The translations under genes and the position numbers were made by a program. DNA of 64,000 nt from Paenibacillus illinoisensis NBRC 15959 (lineage in GTDB: Bacteria > Bacillota > Bacilli > Paenibacillales > Paenibacillaceae), in assembly GCF_004000925.1 (NCBI RefSeq), contig NZ_BIME01000001.1, positions 310,001 through 374,000 on the forward strand. Reading direction: 5' to 3'. Numbering within the stretch: the stretch's first letter is position 1; each line of letters opens with the position of its first letter. Shown one piece after another: positions 8,274 to 16,655 of the stretch. The notes below the pieces were generated by a model. It had not been told where the DNA came from and searched no databases. It was given only the letters and a program-made list of their open reading frames with translations.

Positions 8274-8867
8274 TTAGAAGCGTGCAGTCAAGTCAGGGCT
8301 TGTAACTTCCAACGACAAAAAGCGGCAGGTACAACCTGTTCCCGTTGGTGACTGTGCAACCACGCCAGCCTGAATCTCCCCCTGAAGCGGCATGCCGAAG
8401 TAGCGAATTAGTTTCCACTCTTTCCCATCAGGTGAATAAAAAAATGAAAAGCAGCCCTCCACCTTGCGAATGCGCAGGTATGGATCGGGTACGGGAACTT
8501 CAACCGAATTGCAATCATCAGATGAACCGTCCCGGGTAACCACCGATACAATGGTTGCCGCATTCCCGTCATACTCAAAACAAAGCTTGCACCAGTTGCG
8601 TTCATCTGCCATGACCATCAGACATCCGGAGTCATACTGGTGTTTCATGTCCACGGTTAATTGGGTGGTCAGTTCAAAATCACCTGGAACAGGGATCGCC
8701 AGAAATGGTGCGGATGCACGGACGTTAATGCCCGCGGGGTCCTGGAAAAAGTCTGTATCTGCCTGAGCCTCCACAATAAGTACACCCTCTTCTGTGTAGG
8801 ACCAGTTTACAGGTTCATTCATCCACTTCATTTGGCTTCGCTTTTCTGTTGCAAATACGTTAGACAT
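8274..8867 (-). CDS. DUF1349 domain protein
   Basis: A 197-residue cytosolic protein made of one DUF1349 domain, a concanavalin-A-like beta sandwich found in many bacteria. The W-M-N-E-P-V start, the F-F-Q-D-P-A-G block, the K-L-C-F-E-Y segment and the final R-Y-F-G-M segment fit the family. No catalytic role is established for these proteins; carbohydrate binding is often suggested by the fold only. The ATG at 8865-8867 is chosen because GGGAGG lies 8 bases before it, dropping five residues of the longest frame. It lies between the MFS exporter and the HAD gene in the same direction. Confidence 0.8.
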   Translation of the reverse strand: MSNVFATEKRSQMKWMNEPVNWSYTEEGVLIVEAQADTDFFQDPAGINVRASAPFLAIPVPGDFELTTQLTVDMKHQYDSGCLMVMADERNWCKLCFEYDGNAATIVSVVTRDGSSDDCNSVEVPVPDPYLRIRKVEGCFSFFYSPDGKEWKLIRYFGMPLQGEIQAGVVAQSPTGTGCTCRFLSLEVTSPDLTARF

Positions 8868-8932
8868 CTCGTAACCTCCCAAGTTTGTTTTCTGTATTAC
8901 ATATTCTTCCGATATACAGAAAACCCCTTCTC

Positions 8933-10177
8933 CTACATATTTTTGTAAGTTTCGATCACTTGGGTATGTTTCTGTGGATCAGGCAGGAATAACATAATGA
9001 CCATCAGGATAACGTACAGTGCAAGAATGACGCTGAACAAAAGTACGGGATGATGATGGTACAGCAACCCTGTTAGGTAACCTGATGGAATGGCAGTGAG
9101 TGTCATAACCGTCTGTACGGCAGAGAACATATCGGCTTTTTCATGTGTGCCCAGTCTGTTCATGAGCAGGGAATCCCGGTACGTCTGCAAAATAAAATTA
9201 CCAGCTGCAAGCACAATCAGGGTCAGGAACAGCATCGCTATGTTTCCAACAGGTATCAACAGAAACAGCACGGCTCCGATTGTACTTAATATGATGGAAA
9301 ACCCTACATACTTCTCCTCTGATCGTTGTTTCAGGCGTGGAATGATGACCAGATACAGCAGCATGACTGTTAATGCCGTCACTACCGGGATAAACGAAAT
9401 CACACGATCATCAAACTTGAGCTGTTCCTTGAAGAAGATGACCTGAAAAAAGTTCAGCTGCAGAATCAGATTGGAAAGCACGGTAATCAATATGATCGGA
9501 AAAAGTCTTCGTTTATAAAACGATCTGCCGAACAGTCGCAAACTTGAAGCAAGACTGTGCAGCACCCTCGTTTGACTATGCATGCCCATCAGCTCTTTTC
9601 CAACCTCGGTTTCATCGGTATACCGGTTGCGAATGAAGAACATCGCGGTCATCAGAATTCCTCCGACGAAATAGATGCTGGCCAGCGTTGGCACAATACC
9701 AACATCGGCAATAACTACGCCGGCAATCGGCGTTAATACCCCCGCTGCCGTGATAATCATGTTAAGAATGCCGAACACTCTGGATCGCTTATGTTCCTCG
9801 ACATCCTCAATGATCAGACAGTTGAAGGATACCGTCACGAATTTTGAGGTGGCATTCAGAAGATAAGCAATTAGAAACAGCCAGAAATTATGAGAAAACG
9901 CCCAGATGAACATCGGAATACTCCACGCAACCAGATCAAAGATCAGCGTCGTCCGTTTCCGGCCCAGCTTGTTCGTAATTGAACCGGCAAACAATTGAAA
10001 TATAAAGGCAAAATATAGATTTACCGAATTGATCAAACCGATTTCGATGTCCGAAAGTCCGGCTTCCTTCATATATAAAGGAGCATAAAACAGGACAATT
10101 GTGCCCGGGATGGCCCATACCGGTTCAAGTAAAATGGAATACCGTGGGTTTCTCGGCAAATCCTGAAGCAGCTTCAC
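8933..10177 (-). CDS. MFS transporter of the GT2/aminotransferase run
   Basis: A 414-residue membrane protein with about 12 hydrophobic segments. The loop GSITNKLGRKRT near residue 68 is the MFS motif A between helices 2 and 3. It begins with a GTG at 10175-10177, preceded by GAGGGGGAT. The N-terminal sequence lacks features of sugar-proton symporters and looks more like exporters, but the direction is an inference from the neighbours, which are biosynthetic rather than catabolic. A 15-bp inverted repeat separates it from the upstream dehydrogenase gene. Confidence 0.82.
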   Translation of the reverse strand: MKLLQDLPRNPRYSILLEPVWAIPGTIVLFYAPLYMKEAGLSDIEIGLINSVNLYFAFIFQLFAGSITNKLGRKRTTLIFDLVAWSIPMFIWAFSHNFWLFLIAYLLNATSKFVTVSFNCLIIEDVEEHKRSRVFGILNMIITAAGVLTPIAGVVIADVGIVPTLASIYFVGGILMTAMFFIRNRYTDETEVGKELMGMHSQTRVLHSLASSLRLFGRSFYKRRLFPIILITVLSNLILQLNFFQVIFFKEQLKFDDRVISFIPVVTALTVMLLYLVIIPRLKQRSEEKYVGFSIILSTIGAVLFLLIPVGNIAMLFLTLIVLAAGNFILQTYRDSLLMNRLGTHEKADMFSAVQTVMTLTAIPSGYLTGLLYHHHPVLLFSVILALYVILMVIMLFLPDPQKHTQVIETYKNM

Positions 10178-10203
10178 TCCACATCCCCCTCTTTCTGCGG
10201 ACC

Positions 10204-10238
10204 TTGCCGCTGCGGATGGTTATGCATCGCAGCGGCAA
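10204..10238. repeat. Intercistronic stem-loop between dehydrogenase and MFS genes
   Basis: TTGCCGCTGCG-GATG and GCAT-CGCAGCGGCAA form a GC-rich stem of about 15 bp around GTTAT. No T run follows on either strand, so it is more likely an mRNA-stabilising or processing hairpin than a terminator. Confidence 0.6.
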
Positions 10239-10257
10239 TCCCGAGACTTCTATACTG

Positions 10258-11289
10258 CTATAAAATGAGAGCTGTTTTGACGGAATTCATCGGCAGGGGC
10301 TCCCCGGTACGCAGATGATACCCCACTGTACCGTTGAATGCCTCCTCGTAATCAGACAGCAACTCCTTGGCTGTCACCATGCGTTCCAGTTCCGGAATGC
10401 TTTGCGCGAATTTCAATGCCGTACTAATCATCGAATGTACGGCTACGGCGCCAATAATGCTGATTCCATCATTAATAACATCCGTTGATTTGAATGTCAC
10501 CTTATAGCTGTCGTCATAGCCCATGGGAATGATTCTTCCCCCTTTGGCAATCATCTCAAATCCAACATGAAGCTGATTCCCTACCGCATCGACTACGATG
10601 TCGAACTTTTTGTTGTTATTGATTTTATATACATTATCGAGAGTCAGTTCCTGAGGATAGAACACATGATCAGCAATGCCTGAAGCAAACTCTTTGCGGT
10701 ACGGATCTACTTCAGTGCCAACGGTGAGCCGTGCCAATCGTTTGCTTACGAGCTGACACAGGGAACCAATAGCGCCTGAACCCAGAACGAGCACCGAATC
10801 ACTTGGCTTAACCCCTGCTTTCATAAACGTCTGCAGCACACAACCAAGCGGCTCAATCATCATCGCTGTCTCCCAGCTCATGGAATCCGGAATTGGGTAG
10901 ATATATTTCTCATCTCCCACGTAATATTCCGCAAATGTTCCGTGCGTGGTCATGCCTACCTGATAGTCATCGAAGTTTTCGCAATAGATGAACAATCCTT
11001 CGCGGCAGTAGGAGCAGGTTCCACAGGATTGAGTGGGATCAATCAGAACGCGGTCCCCCACCTTAAATCCACGGACTTCAGGGCCGACCTCCACAACCGT
11101 ACCCACGCCTTCATGGCCGATAATCGTTCCCTTGTTTGCCGGGACTTTGCCTTTGACAATGTTCAGATCCGTGCCGCAGATGCCTGAACCATAAATTTTG
11201 ACTTTAACCTGGTTCGGTTTCTGGATGCTTGGTTGTTCAACATCAAGTAACGCTACCTGTTTATGATCCTGATATACGAGTGCTTTCAT
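10258..11289 (-). CDS. Zinc-dependent medium-chain alcohol dehydrogenase
   Basis: A 343-residue MDR-type dehydrogenase. Catalytic zinc ligands are Cys38 (GICGTD) and His59-Glu60 (GHEG). The structural zinc lobe has Cys89, Cys92, Cys95 and Cys103. The Rossmann glycine motif is VLGSGAIG near residue 172. Such enzymes oxidise sugar alcohols, cyclitols or secondary alcohols with NAD(P). In this run it could make the ketone that the class III aminotransferase upstream aminates. AGGAGG precedes the ATG. The 59-bp gap upstream contains an AAACGTTT palindrome shared with another site in the window. Confidence 0.88.
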   Translation of the reverse strand: MKALVYQDHKQVALLDVEQPSIQKPNQVKVKIYGSGICGTDLNIVKGKVPANKGTIIGHEGVGTVVEVGPEVRGFKVGDRVLIDPTQSCGTCSYCREGLFIYCENFDDYQVGMTTHGTFAEYYVGDEKYIYPIPDSMSWETAMMIEPLGCVLQTFMKAGVKPSDSVLVLGSGAIGSLCQLVSKRLARLTVGTEVDPYRKEFASGIADHVFYPQELTLDNVYKINNNKKFDIVVDAVGNQLHVGFEMIAKGGRIIPMGYDDSYKVTFKSTDVINDGISIIGAVAVHSMISTALKFAQSIPELERMVTAKELLSDYEEAFNGTVGYHLRTGEPLPMNSVKTALIL

Positions 11290-11330
11290 GGATGATTCCT
11301 CCTAGTCGATTCCCTGTAGGGATGAAGTTA

Positions 11331-11344
11331 TAAACGTTTTCGAA
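11331..11344. promoter_or_regulatory. AAACGTTT-centred regulatory motif
   Basis: TAAACGTTTTCGAA lies between the aminotransferase and dehydrogenase genes. The same 14 bases occur at 15602-15615. The AAACGTTT core is self-complementary and resembles LacI-family sites. Confidence 0.4.
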
Positions 11345-11348
11345 CACG

Positions 11349-12629
11349 TTATCGAGCAAGATGCTCCTGTTTACGCAGCTCTTTCCAGTCCGAAAGGGTC
11401 TGCAAGAGTGCTTCTTCCACCCATAGCAATTCTTCTCGAGTATGGGCATCCGAGAAAATAAAGTATCCTTTGGTGAAAATGCCGAAGTGTGCCATTTTCT
11501 TTACGATAAACTCACGGAAGGGATCCGATTGGAAGTTATCCTCGGTAATTGAGTGAATGTAGAAGCTTGCATAGGTACCCTTCAAGGCCAATTGGTCCGT
11601 CAGCCCAAGAAGCACAAGTTCTGCCTCGATCAGATCCATGATTCGGATGGTGGCATCCCTCCAGCTTGGCCATACCTTTGCAGCTTGCATCAATCGTTCA
11701 CATGCGATGGCTGCTGCAAGTGCAGTGGTCTCACTGGAATGCGCATTGCTGAATTTGACTTGTCCTGCCAAGGACATCAAATGCTGGGGTCCCATCACGG
11801 CAGCGAGGGGCAGTCCGTTCGCCATTCCTTTGGAGATACACAGCAGATCCGGCCAGATGTCATACTCTCCTGCTGTGGCCTGCTTGCCCATACGAATGCC
11901 CGAAGTGACTTCATCAAAAATCACAATGATATCCAATGATCGGCAGAGGGAAACGACTTGCTCCAGCTGTTCACGCTTCCATTCATTGGGACAAAGCACA
12001 ATGCATGCGATGTCTTCGGGTGACGCTGTGATCTGAGCTTCAATTCGCTCTGGTGAAGGCTTGTCCACCCAGATCGTTGTACGTTCAATATCTACTGGTA
12101 TACCGCGCTCTTTCGTTTCCCGACCATAATAACCATAGGCTGACCAGTCATGCCACCCGTGATAGGCTGTTGCAATCACTTTGCTTTTGCCGCTTCCTGC
12201 CCTAGCCAGACGTACGGCTCCACTGACAGCATCCGCACCGCTCTTCGTGAACCGCAGTGAAGGATATCGCCCACCAAACCGCTGGAGGATCAAGTCAGCA
12301 CACTCCAGTTCAATGTCAGCCGGAATGGAATAGCTTGTCCCTTTTTTCAACTGATGAATGACGGTTAATTGAACTTCATGCCGTGCATGTCCCCAAGGAG
12401 CGGTACCCATGGCCATCTCGCAATCCAGCCATTCATTCCCATCAATATCGATAAAGCGGGAATTCCGTGCTTCCGCACAACACACGGGCGTGTAGCCTGG
12501 AAACAACCGTTCAGGCGCTTTGGCAAGTGTACTGCATCCGCTCGGAATAACCTTTTCGACGTGCGCAAGCCACTCCAGATTCCGGGTAAACCTTACGGCA
12601 CGGTCCAGCATGCTCTCTTTTGATTTCAC
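11349..12629 (-). CDS. PLP-dependent class III aminotransferase (glutamate-1-semialdehyde aminomutase-like)
   Basis: A 426-residue fold-type I PLP enzyme. SISKG-type motif CISKGMANGLPLA near residue 268 supplies the Schiff-base lysine, VIFDEVTSGIR near 240 supplies the aspartate that binds the pyridine nitrogen, and FTKSGADAVSGAVRLAR near 128 is the cofactor phosphate region. It resembles GSA aminomutases but no hemA or hemB is nearby, so heme synthesis is unlikely; relatives in biosynthetic clusters aminate sugars, cyclitols or keto acids. Translation starts at GTG (12627-12629), with GGGAGG before it. It follows the GT2 gene by 33 bp. Confidence 0.85.
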   Translation of the reverse strand: MKSKESMLDRAVRFTRNLEWLAHVEKVIPSGCSTLAKAPERLFPGYTPVCCAEARNSRFIDIDGNEWLDCEMAMGTAPWGHARHEVQLTVIHQLKKGTSYSIPADIELECADLILQRFGGRYPSLRFTKSGADAVSGAVRLARAGSGKSKVIATAYHGWHDWSAYGYYGRETKERGIPVDIERTTIWVDKPSPERIEAQITASPEDIACIVLCPNEWKREQLEQVVSLCRSLDIIVIFDEVTSGIRMGKQATAGEYDIWPDLLCISKGMANGLPLAAVMGPQHLMSLAGQVKFSNAHSSETTALAAAIACERLMQAAKVWPSWRDATIRIMDLIEAELVLLGLTDQLALKGTYASFYIHSITEDNFQSDPFREFIVKKMAHFGIFTKGYFIFSDAHTREELLWVEEALLQTLSDWKELRKQEHLAR

Positions 12630-12662
12630 CTATAGTACCTCCCTGTACACTTGGTTTAATGG

Positions 12663-13817
12663 TTAACGAACCTTGGTTCCAGGCCAGCAGCCATCATAGA
12701 TGCGATCCATCGTAATGACATTGCCATACAAATCGATAATCAGATCCTTGGCCCGGTGCGCATGTCTCATCTCGATCCAGTACCGGTTTTCCAGCAAACG
12801 GGCGAAATTGTCTACCAAAAACAGCAACCGGTTTTCACTGTGAATGAGTTCCTTGCCCAGTACCTGCGGCAGCCAGATGGCCCCGTTCGAATTGAAGCGG
12901 TTGGAATAATCACGTACCTCTGTAATAGGTGCAATCTCAGCTTCCTCAAGCTTGGTCCAGAACGTATCGGCATCACTGCGTACTTCAGCGAGATCAATGC
13001 CGACGATCGGCAGATGTTGGTGCTCGGGTTGGTTATTCAACTGTTCTTTCAAGTGGCTGAACACAAACGGCCAAACATCAGCCTCGATCTCACTACCCCA
13101 CTTTTTCCAGAAGCGGGCCAGATTGTTTTTCCGGTTGAAATTCCGATGAATGCCGCTGCTGCGCTCCCAGTGATAAGCGCGAATGTTCGGGTTAATGACC
13201 GTATCATATCCGGCTGCACGTGCGCGCATCTGGTAATCAAAATCCTCGTATCCATTGAAGAATTTCTCATCCAGGGTACCGATCGTCTCGTAGACTTCCC
13301 GCTTCATACCGAACATGGCGAATACAACCAGCTGCACCGAGAACGTCTCTTTCGGAATATCCTCAGGGGATGCATTCAAGAAAAGGTGTCTGCCGATGGT
13401 GTCCGCAAAAGCAATACCGCAGTGCTGCACGCCCCCGGTTTGCGGATACAGCAGCACACCGCCAATCATGCCGATGGTAATATCGCTATCCAGCGTCTCT
13501 CTCATCATGGACTGCCAATCCGGCTGTAAAATCGTATCGGAATCCAGGAAGAAAATATAATCTCCCTCAGCTCGCCGCAGTGCACTGTTAATGGATACCG
13601 CGCAACCTAGTGGAAAATCATGCTGCAGAATTTCAATCGTTACCCCTTCCCGAACTTCCTGCTTCAGTCTCTCCAGATGTTGAAAGACTGCCGAGCCGGA
13701 GCCATCATTGATGAAGATAATCTGTGTGGACGGGCTTACCGTCCGAAGCAGTGAATCGGTGAACAGGTTCAGAATGTTATAGTCCTGGTTAACTGGCACA
13801 ATAATCGTATAAAGCAT
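12663..13817 (-). CDS. Family 2 glycosyltransferase
   Basis: A 384-residue GT-A fold enzyme. The N-terminal TIIVPV strand, the FLDSDT (DxD-type) metal/nucleotide-sugar motif near residue 95 and the GYEDFDYQMRARAAGY acceptor segment near 200 are typical of GT2. The last 150 residues are not a recognisable domain. There is no membrane helix, so the enzyme is cytosolic or peripheral. GGAGGGATCCC precedes the ATG. It is the first gene of the run that continues with aminotransferase, dehydrogenase, MFS, DUF1349 and HAD genes. Confidence 0.88.
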   Translation of the reverse strand: MLYTIIVPVNQDYNILNLFTDSLLRTVSPSTQIIFINDGSGSAVFQHLERLKQEVREGVTIEILQHDFPLGCAVSINSALRRAEGDYIFFLDSDTILQPDWQSMMRETLDSDITIGMIGGVLLYPQTGGVQHCGIAFADTIGRHLFLNASPEDIPKETFSVQLVVFAMFGMKREVYETIGTLDEKFFNGYEDFDYQMRARAAGYDTVINPNIRAYHWERSSGIHRNFNRKNNLARFWKKWGSEIEADVWPFVFSHLKEQLNNQPEHQHLPIVGIDLAEVRSDADTFWTKLEEAEIAPITEVRDYSNRFNSNGAIWLPQVLGKELIHSENRLLFLVDNFARLLENRYWIEMRHAHRAKDLIIDLYGNVITMDRIYDGCWPGTKVR

Positions 13818-14010
13818 GGGATCCCTCCTATTGGATGTGATGGAATGCGATCAAGCTGTTAACTCTGGAAAATATGTCTGGATACCAGCCTCCTTGTTCC
13901 GAATTTGCTGTCTCAATTTGGTAATGTTTTGGATCTACTAGAAATTTATATCATTTCTTGTAATTATGAAATCTCAAATTCTGAACTCTATTAATATATG
14001 AATATGATCC

Positions 14011-14072
14011 AAAAAAACACCCCCGAAGAGTTTCCGCACTGTGGATGCGGCTGACTCTCCAGGGGTATTTTT
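14011..14072 (-). terminator. Terminator downstream of the BNR_4-like gene
   Basis: On the minus strand ACCCCTGGAGAGT... pairs with ...ACTCTTCGGGGGT through an inner GCCGCA/TGCGG stem, followed by seven Ts. It separates the secreted BNR protein from the GT2 run. The remaining bases of the 13818-14090 gap are AT-rich and may hold the GT2 promoter, but I see no convincing hexamer pair. Confidence 0.8.
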
Positions 14073-14090
14073 CAGAATTCGATAAGCAGA

Positions 14091-15374
14091 TTAGTTTCTG
14101 CCGTAATACAGCTTGCGATTGGTGATATCCACCAGGTACAGAATGTCGACACCATTGGCATTGCGCTCAACACTGAGCCTCTCAATCGGCTTGCCTGGAG
14201 CAATCGACGTTTGGGTCCATCCGCCATTGCCGTCCGGAACCGCCATATATGCACGGTCGGTGCCACTATATTTCGCATAATAGACCCGAACTTCTGACCC
14301 CGTCCACGTAATATCAATTCCCGCTCTTGTTGCCGTGGCATTATATACGGTCTGCTGCGTCCATCCACCTGCATCATAAGAAGCATATTTCACGGAGAAG
14401 TTCGTGCTTCCTTCCTCACGGTAACGGTAGACAATCTTCGGATTGCCTGCTGAATCTACAGCCAGTTTGGCGCTTTGGATTCCCGGTCCCCCTGGATCGC
14501 CTCCATCCTTGACATAGGCCTCGGTTGGAGCAAACGGCTGGACAATATCCACATTACTTAGCGATACGGGTGAAGCTATGACACTGCCATCTGCTTTATA
14601 GAAAGTACCTGTTGAAGGTCTGTATTTTACGTAAGACAAATCATGACGGAGTGCGCTCGAAACAAAAGTAGACCATTCAAACAGGATGTGTAAGTCGCCT
14701 TGCGCATCGAAAACCAGATCATTGGGATAGAATGAACGACCCGCGTTCGCACCGACGATCGCCACTTGGCTCCAGCTGGACTGGGCATTGTTCCAGCGAT
14801 ACAAAATTCCAGGACGATATCCTGTCGTATCATCGCTTGATCGGATCAGAAGATAGACATCACCATTTGGTGCCGTTGTCAACACGGGATATGTCCCCTT
14901 AAACGTAGAGAAGGCAGGCATATCGGAAGAATGATTTTGCGGGGCGCCTCCTACGGTATCCGACCTGAAGTAACGCCAGCTATCGTTGTGCATGGAGGCA
15001 AAGACATGAAATCGACCGCTGCCGTCGCGGGCTATGGAAGGTTGGTTGTGCCCAATGTCATCGCTGTACTGGGCAACAGTACTGCCATTCATCACCGGAA
15101 TGTTGGACCACGCTCCCGATCCATCCCGTCTTGCGATATTTACCGTATGTGTGTTCTCTGAGCCTCCCGGTCCGTTGTAAGCCAAGTAGGCATACTCATT
15201 TCCCGTGCCATAGGTCTCAAGCGGCGTCCACCATCCCGCCTGATTGCTAGAATCCATGGCATAAGGTACTTCCGTGAGTGCTGCTGCGGCCATACCAGTG
15301 CTCGTTGGCAGTATCGATATGAGCAATGCGGCAGCGGCGCCTATCTTCCAGAACCTGCTTTTTCCCAAGATCAT
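14091..15374 (-). CDS. Secreted BNR-repeat (BNR_4-like) protein, possible polysaccharide lyase
   Basis: A 427-residue exported protein. A signal peptide (KSRFWK, hydrophobic AAAALLISIL, then GMAAAA) covers about residues 1-32. The mature part is a repetitive beta-propeller, with GHNQPSIARD and FHVFASMHNDSWRY near residues 108-140 matching the conserved H-N-x-P and H-x-D-x-W-x-Y blocks of BNR_4 (PF15892-type) proteins. That fold includes PL24/PL25 ulvan lyases and rhamnogalacturonan-type lyases, so glycan cleavage outside the cell is plausible but unproven. The ATG at 15372-15374 has only 3 bases to GGAGG; a TTG two codons in has better spacing. A near-consensus cre site lies upstream. Confidence 0.78.
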   Translation of the reverse strand: MILGKSRFWKIGAAAALLISILPTSTGMAAAALTEVPYAMDSSNQAGWWTPLETYGTGNEYAYLAYNGPGGSENTHTVNIARRDGSGAWSNIPVMNGSTVAQYSDDIGHNQPSIARDGSGRFHVFASMHNDSWRYFRSDTVGGAPQNHSSDMPAFSTFKGTYPVLTTAPNGDVYLLIRSSDDTTGYRPGILYRWNNAQSSWSQVAIVGANAGRSFYPNDLVFDAQGDLHILFEWSTFVSSALRHDLSYVKYRPSTGTFYKADGSVIASPVSLSNVDIVQPFAPTEAYVKDGGDPGGPGIQSAKLAVDSAGNPKIVYRYREEGSTNFSVKYASYDAGGWTQQTVYNATATRAGIDITWTGSEVRVYYAKYSGTDRAYMAVPDGNGGWTQTSIAPGKPIERLSVERNANGVDILYLVDITNRKLYYGRN

Positions 15375-15436
15375 TCGCCTCCTTCATGATTGTTGTAACA
15401 TGAATTCGTAGAGAAAGAATCCCCGGCCGGGAATAA

Positions 15437-15450
15437 TTAAAGCGCTTACA
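15437..15450. promoter_or_regulatory. cre-like catabolite repression site
   Basis: TTAAAGCGCTTACA matches the CcpA consensus TGWNANCGNTNWCW except for T instead of G at position 2. It lies about 63 bp before the secreted BNR gene, where it could block transcription when preferred sugars are present. Confidence 0.5.
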
Positions 15451-15601
15451 GTTTACTGGGTGCTTGTTAGCGCCATCACCATGGTAACATGAGTTTTCCG
15501 CTGTACGTCATATACAAAATCATGCTTTTAATAGAACAAAAATTTGATATTTAAGCTTCAAGATAAAATGGAATAGAACATTTCATCACTTCCGGTTTTG
15601 C

Positions 15602-15615
15602 TAAACGTTTTCGAA
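15602..15615. promoter_or_regulatory. AAACGTTT-centred motif, second copy
   Basis: TAAACGTTTTCGAA is identical to the 14 bases at 11331-11344. It lies in the gap between the LysR gene and the secreted BNR gene (about 230 bp before the latter). Confidence 0.4.
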
Positions 15616-15644
15616 ATATTCCATCACCAAAAAGACCGAATGGT

Positions 15645-16532
15645 TTACCATTCAGTCTCCTTGGCTCCGAGGTTCGTGACAAATTGGCGCAATGCATGAG
15701 ATACCCATTTTCGGGTGTGAATGACTAACTGGATTTCGAGTCTGAATTCGCCATGCTCCAGTGGCAATACGGTGAGTTCCTCCCGCCGGATCTCATCGAG
15801 GGCGATCATTTGAGGCAAAAGCGAGATACCCGATCCTGCCATAATGCTTCGTTTAATCGCCTCAGGGCTTCCGAGCTCCAGACCTACTTTATAAGAAATA
15901 CCGTTAGCCCTCAATACTCTCTCCAGCAGCTGTCTGTAATTGCAGGTATCCTCGGGCATAATCCATTCTTCGTCAGCCAGATCGCTCAGTTCGATTTTCT
16001 GCTTCTTCGCAAGGGGATGATCTGTGTTAACGATGAGCACCAGCGGCTCTTCCCGGATGGTGATCCACTGCAAGCCTGATTCGGATGAAGCATTCGCGAG
16101 AATAAGTCCCACATCGGCTTCTCCCTCTTTTACTTTCTGCAAAATCATGTCTTCCCGATCGGTCTGCAGCCGAATACCCAGTTCAGGATACTGCTTGCGC
16201 GTCGTCTGAATCGGGGCAGGAAGAAAATAGGAAGCCAGCGAATCCATCGTTGCGATGGTAAGCGAACCTCCGCCCTGTTTGGTCAGCTTTTCCTGCGAAT
16301 GTTCATATATCTCCAGGAGTTGTCCGGAGAGCTTGAACAATTCTTCCCCTGCTGAAGTAAGTCGGATTTTATTGTTATTGTAACGTTCGAATAATTTGAC
16401 CTGATAGATTTTTTCCAGCTTTTGAATCTGTGTCGTTACACTCGACTGTGCGTAGCCAAGCTCTTCTGCCGCCTTGGTGAAACTTTGCCGCACGGCCACT
16501 TCACGAAAGGTTTGAAAATAATTCAAATCCAT
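15645..16532 (-). CDS. LysR family transcriptional regulator
   Basis: A 295-residue regulator with an N-terminal winged helix-turn-helix (residues 1-60: MDLNYFQTFREVAVRQSFTK, then AAEELGYAQSSVTTQIQKLE) and a periplasmic-binding-like effector domain (about 88-290). The frame is open to 16577, but MDLNYFQ is the standard LysR N-terminus and GGAAGG precedes the ATG at 16530-16532. It is divergent from the dapA-family gene, and a perfect 12-bp palindrome lies between them, the usual geometry for a LysR activator of the divergent gene. A small acid linked to the lyase may be the effector. Confidence 0.9.
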   Translation of the reverse strand: MDLNYFQTFREVAVRQSFTKAAEELGYAQSSVTTQIQKLEKIYQVKLFERYNNNKIRLTSAGEELFKLSGQLLEIYEHSQEKLTKQGGGSLTIATMDSLASYFLPAPIQTTRKQYPELGIRLQTDREDMILQKVKEGEADVGLILANASSESGLQWITIREEPLVLIVNTDHPLAKKQKIELSDLADEEWIMPEDTCNYRQLLERVLRANGISYKVGLELGSPEAIKRSIMAGSGISLLPQMIALDEIRREELTVLPLEHGEFRLEIQLVIHTRKWVSHALRQFVTNLGAKETEW

Positions 16533-16582
16533 GTTCCTGATACCTTCCTTATCAAAATAATCGATAACACCCATCATCTATT

Positions 16583-16594
16583 ATAGTTAACTAT
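16583..16594. promoter_or_regulatory. LysR operator candidate
   Basis: ATAGTTAACTAT is a perfect 12-bp palindrome in the divergent gap between the LysR and dapA-family genes, and has the AT-rich dyad form of LysR-type (T-N11-A) sites. Confidence 0.6.
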
Positions 16595-16655
16595 GATGCC
16601 AATTCCCATGGTAAAGTGAATTTAATGTCATTTCAACATAAATGGAGGCCATATT

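Noticed and set aside
11349..12629. hemL (glutamate-1-semialdehyde aminomutase) assignment
   Set aside because: The fold is right, but there are no heme genes nearby and the neighbours are sugar-type enzymes, so the symbol is withheld.
12756..13529. 257-codon plus-strand frame opposite the GT2 gene
   Set aside because: Antisense shadow of a gene with clear GT2 motifs; no ribosome binding site.
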